Shown here piece after piece: positions 8,670 through 18,685 of a stretch of 64,000 nt of DNA. The position numbers and the translations under genes are program-made. The notes beneath the pieces are model-generated. The model was not told where the DNA came from and made no database searches. It worked only from the letters and a program-made list of their open reading frames with translations. The stretch covers positions 806,001-870,000 of the forward strand of contig NC_017045.1 of the NCBI RefSeq assembly GCF_000252855.1, given 5' to 3'. The stretch's first letter is position 1. The number at the start of each line of letters is the position of its first letter. Source of the DNA: Riemerella anatipestifer ATCC 11845 = DSM 15868 (lineage in GTDB: Bacteria > Bacteroidota > Bacteroidia > Flavobacteriales > Weeksellaceae).

Positions 8670-9464
8670 ATGCAAAACTATCTAGACTTACTTCAACATA
8701 TACTAGACCACGGGACAGACAAAACCGACAGAACAGGCACAGGTACAAGGAGTGTCTTTGGCTATCAACTTAGATACGACCTTTCTAAGGGCTTCCCACT
8801 AGTTACTACAAAAAAGGTACACCTCAAATCTATTATTTACGAACTCCTTTGGTTTCTAAAAGGAGATACTAATATTAAATATCTTAACGATAATGGCGTA
8901 AGCATTTGGGACGAATGGGCAGACGATAATGGCAATTTAGGTCCCGTCTATGGTGCCCAATGGCGAAGCTGGAAGGGTGCTAATGGTAAAGTTATAGACC
9001 AAATTTCGGAGGTTATACACCAAATTAAAACTAATCCTGATAGCAGAAGACTCATTGTATCTGCGTGGAATGCTGCCGAAATCCCTAATATGGCACTAGC
9101 ACCTTGCCACGCTTTGTTTCAGTTTTATGTTGCTGATGGTAGGTTATCACTACAACTTTATCAAAGGAGTGCCGATGTTTTTCTAGGTGTTCCTTTCAAT
9201 ATTGCTAGCTATGCATTGCTGACTATGATGGTAGCCCAAGTATGTGGCTTACAAGTAGGTGAGTACATTCACTCGTTTGGAGATGTGCATATTTATAACA
9301 ATCATTTTGAGCAAGTACAAAAACAACTCTCCAGAGAGCCTAGACCGCTTCCTACTATGAAACTAAACCCTAGCGTAAAAGACCTTTTTGACTTTAAATT
9401 TGAGGATTTTACACTAGAAAATTATCACCCACATTCGGGCATTAAAGCACCTGTTGCCGTATAA
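8670..9464 (+). CDS. thyA: Thymidylate synthase
   Basis: Makes dTMP from dUMP using methylene-tetrahydrofolate. The protein has 264 residues, the same length as E. coli ThyA. The catalytic Cys is at residue 146 in [12 protein letters not shown], the dUMP phosphate arginines occur in DRTGTGT and [11 protein letters not shown], and the nucleotide-binding stretch [20 protein letters not shown] is intact. The C terminus ends in the usual PVAV. M1 aminopeptidase follows 45 bases on. No dihydrofolate reductase gene lies next to it in this window, although thyA-folA pairs are common elsewhere. Confidence 0.97.
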   Translation: MQNYLDLLQHILDHGTDKTDRTGTGTRSVFGYQLRYDLSKGFPLVTTKKVHLKSIIYELLWFLKGDTNIKYLNDNGVSIWDEWADDNGNLGPVYGAQWRSWKGANGKVIDQISEVIHQIKTNPDSRRLIVSAWNAAEIPNMALAPCHALFQFYVADGRLSLQLYQRSADVFLGVPFNIASYALLTMMVAQVCGLQVGEYIHSFGDVHIYNNHFEQVQKQLSREPRPLPTMKLNPSVKDLFDFKFEDFTLENYHPHSGIKAPVAV

Positions 9465-9509
9465 CCAACAATCAATTAGTAAAATGTTTAAAATCTAAAT
9501 TAAGTATAT

Positions 9510-12020
9510 ATGAAAAAAATTATCATCACCGCTTTAGCTTTAGGCTGTATTATTTCTACCCAATACAGTTTCGCTCAAACCGAAACTTCTGGAAGAGAAA
9601 CCGTCTATCGTGCTACACATACTAAAACTACCGAACTTAAACATACCAAACTAAAAGTAAGTTTTGACTTTGAAAAAGAGCAGCTTCACGGAGAAGAATG
9701 GCTTACTGCTTCGCCTTATTTCTATCCATCGGACTCTTTAGTTCTTAATGCTAAAGCAATGCTCATACACGAAGTGGCTTTAGATAAAAATGGAAGCAAA
9801 GCTCCTCTAAAATACAGTTACAAAGACGATATTCTGCACATTTCTTTAGATAAAACTTATCAGAAAAATCAAGATTATACAGTTTATATTAAATATACCT
9901 CCAGACCTAACGAGGTAAAACAAAAAGGAAGTAAAGCTATAAATGATGCTAAGGGTCTTTACTTCATCAATGCTCAAGGCAAAGACCCTGACAAACCTAC
10001 TCAAGTGTGGACTCAAGGAGAAACCGAATCTAATTCGGCTTGGTTCCCTACTATTGATAAGCCTAATCAAAAAACTACTCAGGAAATTTATATGACCGTT
10101 CCTGATAAATTTGTTACTCTTTCTAATGGGCTTCTAAAATCTTCCACCAAAGAGGCTAATAATCTAAGAACTGACCATTGGGTTATGGACAAAAAACACG
10201 CTCCGTACCTCTTCTTTATGGGCGTTGGAGAATATGCCGTAATTAAGGATAAATGGAGAAATATTCCTGTGGATTACTATGTAGAGAAAGAATATGCAGA
10301 TTACGCCAAACAAATCTTTGGAAATACACCTGAAATGATGGAATTTTTCTCCAAAAAGCTAGGCTACGATTATCCTTGGGCAAAATACGCCCAACTAGTG
10401 GGGAGAGATTTTGTAAGTGGCGCAATGGAGAACACTACCGCCGTTATCCACGCCGAAAACGCTCAGCAAAAACCAGGAGATTTGATAGACGACAACCGTT
10501 GGGAAAGCACTATCGCACACGAGCTGTTCCACCATTGGTTTGGAGATTTGGTAACCACAGAAAGCTGGAGTAATCTTACTGTAAATGAAAGTTTTGCTAA
10601 CTATTCTGAATACCTTTGGGAAGAATATAAGTACGGAAAAGATGCCGCAGATTATCACCTCAATAATAATAGTAGCAGATATATACACAACCCTTCCGAC
10701 TTCAACAAAGACCTTGTAAGGTTTGATTACGAAAGCAGAGAAGATATGTTTGATTTAGTATCCTACAACAAAGGAGGAGCTATCCTACATATGTTAAGAA
10801 ATTATTTAGGAGACGATGCCTTCTTTGCAGGTGTAACAGATTATCTCAAAACTCATGAGTACGGCACTGGGGAAGCTCACCAGTTAAGACTTTCGTTTGA
10901 AAAAATTTCTGGTAAAGACTTAAATTGGTTCTTCAACCAATGGTACTTTAATAGTGGAAATCCAAAATTAAACATACAATACAGCTACGAGCCTGTAAAA
11001 AAAGAAGTAACAGTATCTGTTGTACAAAATCAAGAAAAGCCATTTCAATTCCCCCTTACTATAGATTTACACGAAGGAAACTCTGTAAAACGCCAAGATG
11101 TATGGGTAAATGCAAAAGCTGAAAATGATTTTACTTTTAGTGTGAATAAAAATCCTGATTTAATAAATGTAGATCCTGCTGGAGTTCTTTTAGCTGAAAT
11201 AAACAACAGTAAAACTCCCGAACAACTCTACTTACAATACACTAAGTCTAAAGAATACAAAAGCAGATATTTAGCACTAAAAGGGGCTTCAGAAACTGCG
11301 ACTTACCCTGAATCAGTAAAAACAATAGTAGCCGCACTAAAAGATGATTTTTTTAGATTGAGAATCCAGGCGCTTAATGCTTTAGATTTATCTAACCCTG
11401 CACACGCAAAGGTAGCATTAGCTGAAGTTGAAAAAATCGCTAACAATGATCCTAAAACTTTAGTAAGAGCAGCCGCAATATTAGCTTTATCTAAAACAAA
11501 AAACAAAAAATATCTACCTCTATATGAAAAGAATATTGATGTAGTATCTAACTCCATTAAAGGAAGTGCATTGGCTGCCATTGCACAAACCGAGCCTGAG
11601 CGCGTTAAAAGTCTAGCAGACAAAATAGACCTTTCTGGTGCTTCAGAGGAATTAATTACCACATTACTACCTACCATCGTTAAAAACAAGATAGAATCTC
11701 AGATGCCACACATAGGTGGATTGGTCGCTTTTTATCCTTTCTTAAAATTTCAAAATCCTGAGTTAGGTAGTGTAGCAGAAGAAGGGTTCAACTGGATTAT
11801 GACTTCTGATAATTTAAAAGCCACAGAATCTATCACCAAAATTTTAGGTCAAGCCAAGTCTGAGATTCCTGACAATCCTCAAGTTAAAATGATGATTATA
11901 CAAATGCTTCAAAACGGAGTTTCCAAAAAAATGGAACTGCTAAAAGCTCAACCTAGTAGTGATAGTCTTCATAAACAAATAGACAAAATAAATAAAATCA
12001 TTGAGCTTTATAAAAACTAA
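9510..12020 (+). CDS. Secreted M1 family zinc aminopeptidase
   Basis: Peptidase that removes N-terminal residues from peptides, here probably periplasmic or extracellular since residues 1-22 form a signal peptide ending SFAQ. The 836-residue chain shows the M1 order: N-terminal beta domain, exopeptidase motif GAMEN (304-308), zinc motif HELFHHW (His337, His341) with the third ligand Glu360 in NESFANY, then a C-terminal helical region from about 580 with HEAT-like repeats (FFRLRIQALNALDLSN, VRAAAILALSKT). No T9SS sorting domain is present. It may share the thyA transcript or use its own promoter in the 45-base gap; no clear box is seen. It ends at a strong terminator. Confidence 0.92.
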   Translation: MKKIIITALALGCIISTQYSFAQTETSGRETVYRATHTKTTELKHTKLKVSFDFEKEQLHGEEWLTASPYFYPSDSLVLNAKAMLIHEVALDKNGSKAPLKYSYKDDILHISLDKTYQKNQDYTVYIKYTSRPNEVKQKGSKAINDAKGLYFINAQGKDPDKPTQVWTQGETESNSAWFPTIDKPNQKTTQEIYMTVPDKFVTLSNGLLKSSTKEANNLRTDHWVMDKKHAPYLFFMGVGEYAVIKDKWRNIPVDYYVEKEYADYAKQIFGNTPEMMEFFSKKLGYDYPWAKYAQLVGRDFVSGAMENTTAVIHAENAQQKPGDLIDDNRWESTIAHELFHHWFGDLVTTESWSNLTVNESFANYSEYLWEEYKYGKDAADYHLNNNSSRYIHNPSDFNKDLVRFDYESREDMFDLVSYNKGGAILHMLRNYLGDDAFFAGVTDYLKTHEYGTGEAHQLRLSFEKISGKDLNWFFNQWYFNSGNPKLNIQYSYEPVKKEVTVSVVQNQEKPFQFPLTIDLHEGNSVKRQDVWVNAKAENDFTFSVNKNPDLINVDPAGVLLAEINNSKTPEQLYLQYTKSKEYKSRYLALKGASETATYPESVKTIVAALKDDFFRLRIQALNALDLSNPAHAKVALAEVEKIANNDPKTLVRAAAILALSKTKNKKYLPLYEKNIDVVSNSIKGSALAAIAQTEPERVKSLADKIDLSGASEELITTLLPTIVKNKIESQMPHIGGLVAFYPFLKFQNPELGSVAEEGFNWIMTSDNLKATESITKILGQAKSEIPDNPQVKMMIIQMLQNGVSKKMELLKAQPSSDSLHKQIDKINKIIELYKN

Positions 12021-12026
12021 GGCAAC

Positions 12027-12060
12027 AAAAAAGAGAGATGAAATTCATCTCTCTTTTTTA
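12027..12060. terminator. Terminator between M1 peptidase and broken porin gene
   Basis: AAAAAAGAGAGATGAA pairs with TTCATCTCTCTTTTTT; the flanking A- and T-runs let it act in both directions for the converging genes. Confidence 0.88.
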
Positions 12061-12078
12061 TTATAAACTATTTTTGGA

Positions 12079-12752
12079 TTATTCAAAAATATAATTAAGT
12101 GTTACACTTAGTACTTGTTCTGATTTTTTCTTCTCTGTGTTCAAGTCTCCTGTGTATGATTCCACCATATGACGATAAGTATTAGACAACCCCAAATCAT
12201 ACTTCACTGCTACTTCTAATTGTCTTTTATAACTAAATCCTAAACCCACTCCTAAACCAAAATTAAAGCTACTTGCCTTTTTCCATTAAGATGAGGATAT
12301 CTAGGATCGTTTCCCTCTATTGTATAAACCTGTCTAGATGGGCTTTCTACAGTTTGATTAATTAGAAAATTAAATCTAGGACCAAACATTCCAAAGAATT
12401 CAGACTCTGCTTCTGAAAAATAACCTTTTACATAAATAGGTACACTAATATAATCGTTGTAATATTTGGTATTCTTGTCACCTCCTCCTTTTTTAGTATA
12501 ACCGGTTTCTCCCGCTTGGTAATATTGTATTTCTGGCTGTAAATATAATTGATCATCGTTATCAGCAGGGATTAACGCTAAAGCACCCACTTGAAAACCA
12601 AGTCTTTTACCCGATGGGTTATGTGCATTTTTAACTCCAGAATAGTTAACACCACCACTTACCCCAAAACGAGTATTTTCAAACTGAATATTGATTTGTG
12701 CAGAAGACAACCCAAAGACTAAACCTAATCCTACTAAAACTATTTTTTTCAT
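12079..12752 (-). pseudogene. Outer-membrane beta-barrel (PorT-like), single frameshift
   Basis: Porin-like barrel protein split by one frameshift. The first part starts at ATG 12750-12752 with a signal peptide (MKKIVLVGLGLVFGLSSAQ) and runs through barrel strands (FGVSGGVNYSGVKN, LYLQPEIQYYQAG, ISVPIYVKGYF) to about residue 155, then meets a stop just after KRQVALILV. Adding one base to the five-T run at 12278-12282 (five A on the coding strand) restores a frame that reads KKASSFNFGLGVGLGFSYKR and on through SVTLNYIFE to a stop at 12079-12081, giving a normal barrel of about 225 residues. So this is either a genuine recent pseudogene, a phase-variable gene or an assembly error in a homopolymer. 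Confidence 0.82.
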
Positions 12753-12849
12753 AATCATATTTTTAAGAATAAAACTCCAATGATAGCAATCTATCATCAG
12801 AGTTTTTACCATTGTAATTAAAATTTTAATATTTATTTTTCAAAAAATA

Positions 12850-13722
12850 CTACCCTAAAACCTTTGCAATAGTAACTCCTATATCAGCTGGAGAATCTAC
12901 CACATTAATTCCGTTTTCTCTCATGATAGCCATTTTTGCTTGAGCAGTATCTTCAGCACCACCTACAATAGCACCAGCGTGTCCCATAGTTCTTCCTTTA
13001 GGTGCTGTTTGCCCCGCAATAAAACCAACTACTGGCTTCTTAGAACCACTAGCTTTATACCATTTAGCAGCTTCCGCTTCAAGGTTACCACCAATCTCAC
13101 CAATCATTACCACAGCTTCAGTTTCTGGGTCGTTAATAAACATTTCTAAAGCCTCTTTAGTAGTAGTTCCAATGATAGGGTCTCCACCAATACCTATTGC
13201 CGTAGAAATACCATAACCTGCTCTTACCACTTGGTCTGCTGCTTCATAAGTAAGTGTTCCTGATTTAGATACAATACCTACTTTACCTTTCTTGAATACA
13301 AATCCCGGCATAATACCAATCTTAGCTTCATCAGAAGTGATGATACCTGGACAGTTAGGTCCAATTAGACGGCAATCTTTATCTGCAATATAATTTTTCA
13401 CTTTAGTCATATCAGCTACTGGGATTCCTTCCGTGATACAAACAATCACTTTAATCCCTGCATCTGCAGCTTCCATAATAGCATCTGCAGCAAATGCTGG
13501 TGGTACAAAAATGATACTTACATTAGCATCTGCTTTTTCCACAGCGTCTGCTACGGTATTAAATACAGGCTTACCTAAATGCTCTGTACCTCCTTTTCCT
13601 GGAGTTACACCTCCCACTACATTTGTTCCGTAGTCTATCATTTGACCTGCATGGAAAGTTCCTTCGTTTCCTGTAAACCCTTGTACTATTACTCTAGAAT
13701 CTTTGTTAACTAATACTGACAT
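12850..13722 (-). CDS. sucD: Succinyl-CoA ligase, alpha subunit
   Basis: Alpha subunit of the TCA-cycle enzyme that converts succinyl-CoA to succinate with formation of a nucleoside triphosphate. The 290 residues contain the CoA-binding Rossmann part ([23 protein letters not shown]), the [11 protein letters not shown] segment, and the active-site His loop ([13 protein letters not shown]). Length equals that of typical SucD. The beta subunit gene sucC is not adjacent, so the two subunits are encoded apart here. A 104-base gap separates it from the lipid A operon upstream; a near-match -7 box in that gap suggests its own promoter. Confidence 0.96.
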   Translation of the reverse strand: MSVLVNKDSRVIVQGFTGNEGTFHAGQMIDYGTNVVGGVTPGKGGTEHLGKPVFNTVADAVEKADANVSIIFVPPAFAADAIMEAADAGIKVIVCITEGIPVADMTKVKNYIADKDCRLIGPNCPGIITSDEAKIGIMPGFVFKKGKVGIVSKSGTLTYEAADQVVRAGYGISTAIGIGGDPIIGTTTKEALEMFINDPETEAVVMIGEIGGNLEAEAAKWYKASGSKKPVVGFIAGQTAPKGRTMGHAGAIVGGAEDTAQAKMAIMRENGINVVDSPADIGVTIAKVLG

Positions 13723-13826
13723 ATTATATTTATTTATTTTTCTTTTTGATTATAATTACCCTTCTCTAAAAAGGTTTTTTATTTTTCGGTAAATTTAAGA
13801 ATTTTTAAATTGATGAAAAAATTATT

Positions 13827-14729
13827 TTATTTCAAATTTTTCAACCTAACTTCCTTCCTTAAATAATCACGGAATTCTTCTGCTATAGTGCCAAAATAAG
13901 TTCCTTTCTTTAAATCTCTATTTATACCACATTTAGCGAGTAGTACCGTGCCTTTTTCTACTCTAACTCCAGAAGCCATACCTACTTGTCCCCAAATGGT
14001 AACCTCATCTTCAATCACGCAACACCCCGCAATACCTGTTTGGGAAGCAATAAGACACTTTTTACCAATAATGGTATCATGCCCTATCTGGATTTGATTA
14101 TCCAACACAGAACCTTCGCCTATCACTGTAGAAGCAGTAACTCCTCTATCTATAGTACACCCATTGCCTATTTCTACATTATTCTCTATCACTACATTAC
14201 CCACCGAAATCAATCTATCAAAATTCCCATTGAGTTTTCTATAATAAAATGCATCTCCTCCTAAAACGGTATTAGACTGAATGATAACATTATCTCCTAT
14301 TTCTGTTCTATCACCAATAACCACATTAGGGAAAATATGGCAGTTCTTGCCGATTTTAACTTGATTTCCTAACACTACAGAAGGATGAATAAAAGTTCCC
14401 TCTCCTATCTGAGCATCATTTAAATCTTTTTTAAAATTATAAATCTGCGTAAAGTGAGTATTTATTTTATTAAAATCTCTAAAAGGATCATCAGAAATTA
14501 GTAACGCTTTTCCCTCTGGGCAAGCTACTTCTTTGTCTATTAAAATAATAGTAGCAGCAGAGTTTAATGCTTTATCGTAGTATTTTGGGTGATTTACAAA
14601 GACAATATCACCTGGACGCACCATGTGAATCTCGTTAGTTCCTAAAACAGGAAAACTCTCATCTCCAACAAATTGAGCTCCTATAATGTCGGCAATCACT
14701 TTAAGCGTTTGCTGCTCTGAAAATGTCAT
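13827..14729 (-). CDS. Second LpxD-like acyltransferase paralogue
   Basis: Left-handed beta-helix acyltransferase of 300 residues related to LpxD. It has an N-terminal LpxD-type uridine-binding domain (about 1-100) followed by hexapeptide repeats ([30 protein letters not shown]). The LpxD catalytic His is retained in [13 protein letters not shown], but the second conserved His, present as GIVGHINIG in the true LpxD of this window, is replaced ([11 protein letters not shown]). It is shorter than LpxD (344) and lacks its C-terminal helices. It is last in the operon after efp. It may acylate a different UDP-sugar or a second step of lipid A synthesis; the substrate cannot be read from sequence. 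Confidence 0.8.
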   Translation of the reverse strand: MTFSEQQTLKVIADIIGAQFVGDESFPVLGTNEIHMVRPGDIVFVNHPKYYDKALNSAATIILIDKEVACPEGKALLISDDPFRDFNKINTHFTQIYNFKKDLNDAQIGEGTFIHPSVVLGNQVKIGKNCHIFPNVVIGDRTEIGDNVIIQSNTVLGGDAFYYRKLNGNFDRLISVGNVVIENNVEIGNGCTIDRGVTASTVIGEGSVLDNQIQIGHDTIIGKKCLIASQTGIAGCCVIEDEVTIWGQVGMASGVRVEKGTVLLAKCGINRDLKKGTYFGTIAEEFRDYLRKEVRLKNLK

Positions 14730-14792
14730 AATTGAATAGAATTAAAAAATGAAATTCGGAGAGAACAACTCCCTCCGAATTTATTAGACTAA

Positions 14793-15356
14793 TTATTTAA
14801 CTCTCTCTAAGTAAGAGCCGTCTTCTGTATTTACTTTTATTTTATCTCCTGGTTCTATAAATAAAGGCACCATTACTCTAGCTCCTGTTTCCACGATAGC
14901 ATTTTTAAGAGCATTAGTTGCAGTGTTACCCTTTACACCTGGGTCAGCCTCTACCACTTCTAGATAAACTGTAGGCGGAATCTCCGCAGAAAGAGGCGTT
15001 TCATCTTCCTCCTTCATAATGATAGTAACTTCTTCTCCTGCCTTCATAAACTGAGCATTCTCAATCATTTCTTTACCGATATAGATTTGAGAAAAGTCAT
15101 CATTATTCATAAAGTGGAACCCATTATCATCATCATAAAGGTACTGAAATTTACGAGTAATTACCTTTACCTCGTCTATCTTATGCCCTGCTGAGAAAGT
15201 GTTATCAATCACTTTACCATTAGTTACAGACTTAAGTTTAGTTCTCACAAAAGCAGGTCCTTTACCTGGTTTTACATGTAAAAACTCGATTACCTTGTAA
15301 ATGTCGTTGCTATAATTGATGCAAAGACCCTTTTTAATATCAGCTGTTGTTGCCAT
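14793..15356 (-). CDS. efp: Translation elongation factor P
   Basis: Binds the ribosome between P and E sites and relieves stalling at consecutive prolines. At 187 residues it has the three expected beta domains: KOW-like domain I, with the loop VKPGKGPAF carrying Lys32 at the position that is modified in E. coli (Lys34), then the OB domains with HFMNNDDFSQ and the C-terminal NTATNALKNAIVETG and GDKIKVNTEDGSYLERV signature. No EpmA/EpmB-type modification gene lies nearby. Its position inside the lipid A operon, between lpxA and the second lpxD-like gene, is found in related flavobacteria. Confidence 0.95.
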   Translation of the reverse strand: MATTADIKKGLCINYSNDIYKVIEFLHVKPGKGPAFVRTKLKSVTNGKVIDNTFSAGHKIDEVKVITRKFQYLYDDDNGFHFMNNDDFSQIYIGKEMIENAQFMKAGEEVTIIMKEEDETPLSAEIPPTVYLEVVEADPGVKGNTATNALKNAIVETGARVMVPLFIEPGDKIKVNTEDGSYLERVK

Positions 15357-15382
15357 CTATATAATATGTTATTTATTTTTAT

Positions 15383-16171
15383 TTAATCTTTACCTGTACC
15401 GTAACCTTTTACAATACCTCTAGGTGAGTTTTGTATAAATTGTAGGATTTCATCTCGTTCTGCCGTAGGAAGCATTTCTTTTTCTATATAAGAAACAGCT
15501 TGAGAAACATTCATTTTCATTTGGAAGATGATACGATAGATTTTTTGTATCTCAAATATTTTTTCATTAGAAAAACCTCTTCTTCTCAACCCTACAGAAT
15601 TGATACCAGCATAGCTCATAGGCTCTCTAGCCACTTTAACATAAGGCGGAATATCCTTTCTTACCAATGTACCTCCAGACACCATTACATGTTTGCCTAT
15701 TTTACCAAATTGATGAACTGCAGAAAGCCCACCCATAACGGTAAAATCTCCTATTTCTACATGTCCTGCTATACCACACCCATTCACAATAATTACATGG
15801 TCTCCTAAAACACAATCGTGAGCAATGTGTGAGGTAGCCATTATCAGGCAGTTACTACCTATCTTGGTATATCCCAATGCTTTAGTACCTCTATTGATGG
15901 TAACTGATTCTCTGATTGTAGTATTATCACCTATAATCACTTGAGTATCTTCACCTTCAAATTTTAAATCTTGTGGTATTGCTGAAATTACTGTCCCTGG
16001 GAAAATTCTACAATTTTTACCAATTCTAGCCCCATTCATAATCGTTACATTAGGACCTATCCAAGTACCTTCCCCAATTTCCACATCTGCAGCTATCGTG
16101 GTAAATGGCTCTACTACCACATTTTTATCTATTTTAGCCCGTCTATCTACGGCTGCTAACTGATGAATCAT
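15383..16171 (-). CDS. lpxA: UDP-N-acetylglucosamine acyltransferase
   Basis: First enzyme of lipid A synthesis; puts a 3-hydroxyacyl chain from ACP onto UDP-GlcNAc. The 262-residue protein is a left-handed beta-helix of hexapeptide repeats (IGEGTWIGPNVTIMNG and so on) with the catalytic His118 in SHIAHDC, matching His125 of E. coli, then a C-terminal helical region (GLRRRGFSNEKIFEIQKIYR) used in trimer packing. It lies nine bases after lpxC-fabZ and 26 bases before efp on the same strand, so it belongs to the lipid A operon. Confidence 0.96.
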   Translation of the reverse strand: MIHQLAAVDRRAKIDKNVVVEPFTTIAADVEIGEGTWIGPNVTIMNGARIGKNCRIFPGTVISAIPQDLKFEGEDTQVIIGDNTTIRESVTINRGTKALGYTKIGSNCLIMATSHIAHDCVLGDHVIIVNGCGIAGHVEIGDFTVMGGLSAVHQFGKIGKHVMVSGGTLVRKDIPPYVKVAREPMSYAGINSVGLRRRGFSNEKIFEIQKIYRIIFQMKMNVSQAVSYIEKEMLPTAERDEILQFIQNSPRGIVKGYGTGKD

Positions 16172-16180
16172 TTTTTAAAT

Positions 16181-17575
16181 TTAGATTTTAGTTTTTGCTA
16201 CTTGAGCCATAAGCTCTGCCTCTACCACTACACTATCTCCTACATAACCATACCCTTGCATATGCACAATACCTCTTCTAATAGGTTCTATAAGGTCTAT
16301 TTTGAAGATAAGTGTATCTCCAGGAACTACCTTTTTCTTAAACTTAACCTTGTCTATTTTAACAAAGTAAGTAGAATAGTTTTCTGGGTCAGGCACATTA
16401 GCCAATACCAAAATACCGCCTGTCTGTGCCATTGCCTCTATCTGTAAAACCCCTGGCATTACAGGTTCTTTTGGGAAGTGTCCTGTAAAGAATGGCTCAT
16501 TCATTGATACATTTTTAAGCCCTACCACATGAGTATCAGACAATTCTAAAATTTTATCTACTAATAAAAATGGTGGACGGTGCGGAAGCAACCCCATAAT
16601 CCCATTGATGTCGTAAACAGGCTCTTTAGTTAAATCAAAATCAGGCACATTTTTTTTCTTTTGTAATTTCCATTGGCGATTCAGTTTTTTAGCAAACTGA
16701 GTATTAACAAAGTGCCCTGGTTTGTTAGCAATAACTTTACCTTTTATTTTAACTCCTACCAATGCCAAATCTCCAATTACATCTAGTAACTTGTGTCTAG
16801 CCGCTTCATTAGGATAGTTTAAAGTTAAATTATCCAAAACTCCATTAGGACGGATAGATATTTCTTCTCTACCAAATGCCTTTTTGAGTTTTTCTGTAGT
16901 TTCTGGTGTGAGTTCCTTATCCACATAAACAATGGCATTGCTAATATCTCCACCCTTGATAAGTCCGTGGTCTAAAAGCATTTCCAACTCATGTAAGAAA
17001 CTAAAAGTTCTAGCACTAGCAAATTCTTCCTTAAACTCAGAAATATGCTTCATGGTCGCATTTTGAGTACCCAATACCTTAGTACCAAAATCCACCATAG
17101 TTGTAATTTCATAAGTATCGGAAGGGATAATCGTAATATCAGCCCCCGAATTTGGGTCAGTATAACTCATTACCTCTTTTATCACTAGGTACTCTCTCGC
17201 TTTCTCTTGCTCTACGATACCTGCTTTCTCTATTGCTTCTACAAAAAACTTAGAAGAACCATCTAAAATTGGTGGTTCCGCACTATCTAATTCTAATATT
17301 GCATTATCTAAATCCATACCTACTAGAGCCGCCAAAAGGTGCTCACAAGTATGTATTTTAACCCCTAATTTTTCTAATGTAGTTCCCCTTTCGGTAGTGG
17401 TAACATAGTTTACATCTGCTTCCACTTGAGGATTTCCTTCCAAATCTGTTCTTACAAATACAAAACCTGTATTTTCCTTAGCCGGTTTTATAGTAAGATT
17501 AACTTGTTTACCTGTATGAAGACCTATCCCTGAAAGAGAAACTTCTTCTTTTAAAGTTTTTTGCTTATCACTCAT
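16181..17575 (-). CDS. lpxC/fabZ: LpxC-FabZ bifunctional fusion enzyme
   Basis: Two enzymes in one 464-residue chain. Residues 1 to about 305 are the zinc deacetylase LpxC, the committed step of lipid A synthesis: [10 protein letters not shown] holds Glu78 and zinc ligand His79, and [11 protein letters not shown] holds the other zinc ligands His and Asp. Residues from about 320 are the hydroxyacyl-ACP dehydratase FabZ, with catalytic His332 in [11 protein letters not shown] and the Glu in [12 protein letters not shown] after [11 protein letters not shown]. The fusion is characteristic of Bacteroidota and physically joins lipid A and fatty acid synthesis, which compete for the same hydroxyacyl-ACP pool. 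It overlaps the end of lpxD by eight bases. Confidence 0.96.
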   Translation of the reverse strand: MSDKQKTLKEEVSLSGIGLHTGKQVNLTIKPAKENTGFVFVRTDLEGNPQVEADVNYVTTTERGTTLEKLGVKIHTCEHLLAALVGMDLDNAILELDSAEPPILDGSSKFFVEAIEKAGIVEQEKAREYLVIKEVMSYTDPNSGADITIIPSDTYEITTMVDFGTKVLGTQNATMKHISEFKEEFASARTFSFLHELEMLLDHGLIKGGDISNAIVYVDKELTPETTEKLKKAFGREEISIRPNGVLDNLTLNYPNEAARHKLLDVIGDLALVGVKIKGKVIANKPGHFVNTQFAKKLNRQWKLQKKKNVPDFDLTKEPVYDINGIMGLLPHRPPFLLVDKILELSDTHVVGLKNVSMNEPFFTGHFPKEPVMPGVLQIEAMAQTGGILVLANVPDPENYSTYFVKIDKVKFKKKVVPGDTLIFKIDLIEPIRRGIVHMQGYGYVGDSVVVEAELMAQVAKTKI

Positions 17576-18602
17576 TAGTATTATCTTTTGAGTTTTTTTC
17601 TAGTTGATTTAACTTTTGAACAATCTTATTAAAGTTTCGGAAGTGAACATAATTTCTTCTGAAATCACTTGCCGAAATTGCTGGAGAACCATATAGAATT
17701 TCCCCATCAGACACACTATTATTTACGCCACTTTGGGCTTGTATTTTAACTTGATTACCAATGTTAATATGCCCTACAATACCTACTTGTCCACCCACCT
17801 GGTTCCAATCGCCTATAGTAGTGGACCCCGCAATACCTGCTTGAGCCGCAATTACATTATGTTTGCCTATCTTAACATTATGAGCAATCTGGATTAGATT
17901 ATCTATCTTGGTTCCTTCCCCTATAATGGTAGAGCCTATCGTTGCTCTATCTATACTACAGTTAGAACCAATCTCTACATTGTTCTCTATAATTACATTT
18001 CCTAATTGCGGAATTTTTTTAAAACCTTCTGCTGTTGGCTGGAAACCAAAACCATCGCCTCCTATTACTGTATTAGAGTGTATGATGCAATTATCTCCTA
18101 TCACACAACCATCATAAATCCTAGCACCACTATCTATTTTACAATTCTTACCAATCTTGACTCTCTTACCTATATATACCTGAGGCGCAATCTGAGAACC
18201 TTCTCCCACCTTAGTTTTCTCCGAAATATAGGTAAACGCTCCTACAAAAACATTCTCTCCTAAGACAGCCGTCTGATGAATAAATGCTCCTTCTTCTACA
18301 CCTGATTTTCTATCTTGAACCATCTCGTTGTAAAGGTTCATTAGCACTTGAAAAGATAGGTAAGCATCTTCTACGGCTATAATGGTAGCCTTATAATCTT
18401 TTTTATCTAAAAGTTTTTTGGATACTATAAGAACCGAGCATTTAGTTTCCTCTATAAAATGAGAAAATTTCTCCTGAGCGACAAAAGACAAATGCCCTTC
18501 TTCACCGCTTTCTATAGGAGAGACCCCTGTAATTAAAGTATTTTCGTTACCGATGATTTCCCCTTCAATAAAACCTGCAATCTGAGAAGCTGTAAATTCC
18601 AT
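17568..18602 (-). CDS. lpxD: UDP-3-O-acylglucosamine N-acyltransferase
   Basis: Third step of lipid A synthesis; adds the N-linked hydroxyacyl chain. I start at ATG 18600-18602 ([15 protein letters not shown]), 344 residues, because this matches the family N terminus and because an upstream start at 18641 would coincide with the promoter's TTG element. The uridine-binding domain covers about 1-100, hexapeptide repeats 100-310, with the catalytic His in [10 protein letters not shown] and the second His in GIVGHINIG, then a C-terminal helix ([16 protein letters not shown]). It is the first gene of the lipid A operon. The -7 box lies six bases before the ATG, so the message is nearly leaderless. 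Confidence 0.94.
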   Translation of the reverse strand: MEFTASQIAGFIEGEIIGNENTLITGVSPIESGEEGHLSFVAQEKFSHFIEETKCSVLIVSKKLLDKKDYKATIIAVEDAYLSFQVLMNLYNEMVQDRKSGVEEGAFIHQTAVLGENVFVGAFTYISEKTKVGEGSQIAPQVYIGKRVKIGKNCKIDSGARIYDGCVIGDNCIIHSNTVIGGDGFGFQPTAEGFKKIPQLGNVIIENNVEIGSNCSIDRATIGSTIIGEGTKIDNLIQIAHNVKIGKHNVIAAQAGIAGSTTIGDWNQVGGQVGIVGHINIGNQVKIQAQSGVNNSVSDGEILYGSPAISASDFRRNYVHFRNFNKIVQKLNQLEKNSKDNTNE

Positions 18603-18608
18603 AATGTG

Positions 18609-18641
18609 CAAAGATAGTAATTTATAATATTTCTCTTGCAA
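18609..18641 (-). promoter_or_regulatory. Promoter of the lipid A operon
   Basis: Minus-strand TTG (18639-18641), 22 bases, TATCTTTG (18609-18616), six bases before the lpxD ATG. Confidence 0.6.
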
Positions 18642-18685
18642 TTTATACTACAAAACATCATCAAACCTAGTCATCATAGCCATAT

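Noticed and set aside
10395-10688. 97-codon open frame antisense to the M1 aminopeptidase
   Set aside because: It is the mirror of the zinc and exopeptidase motifs, where codon choice leaves the other strand open; no family features.
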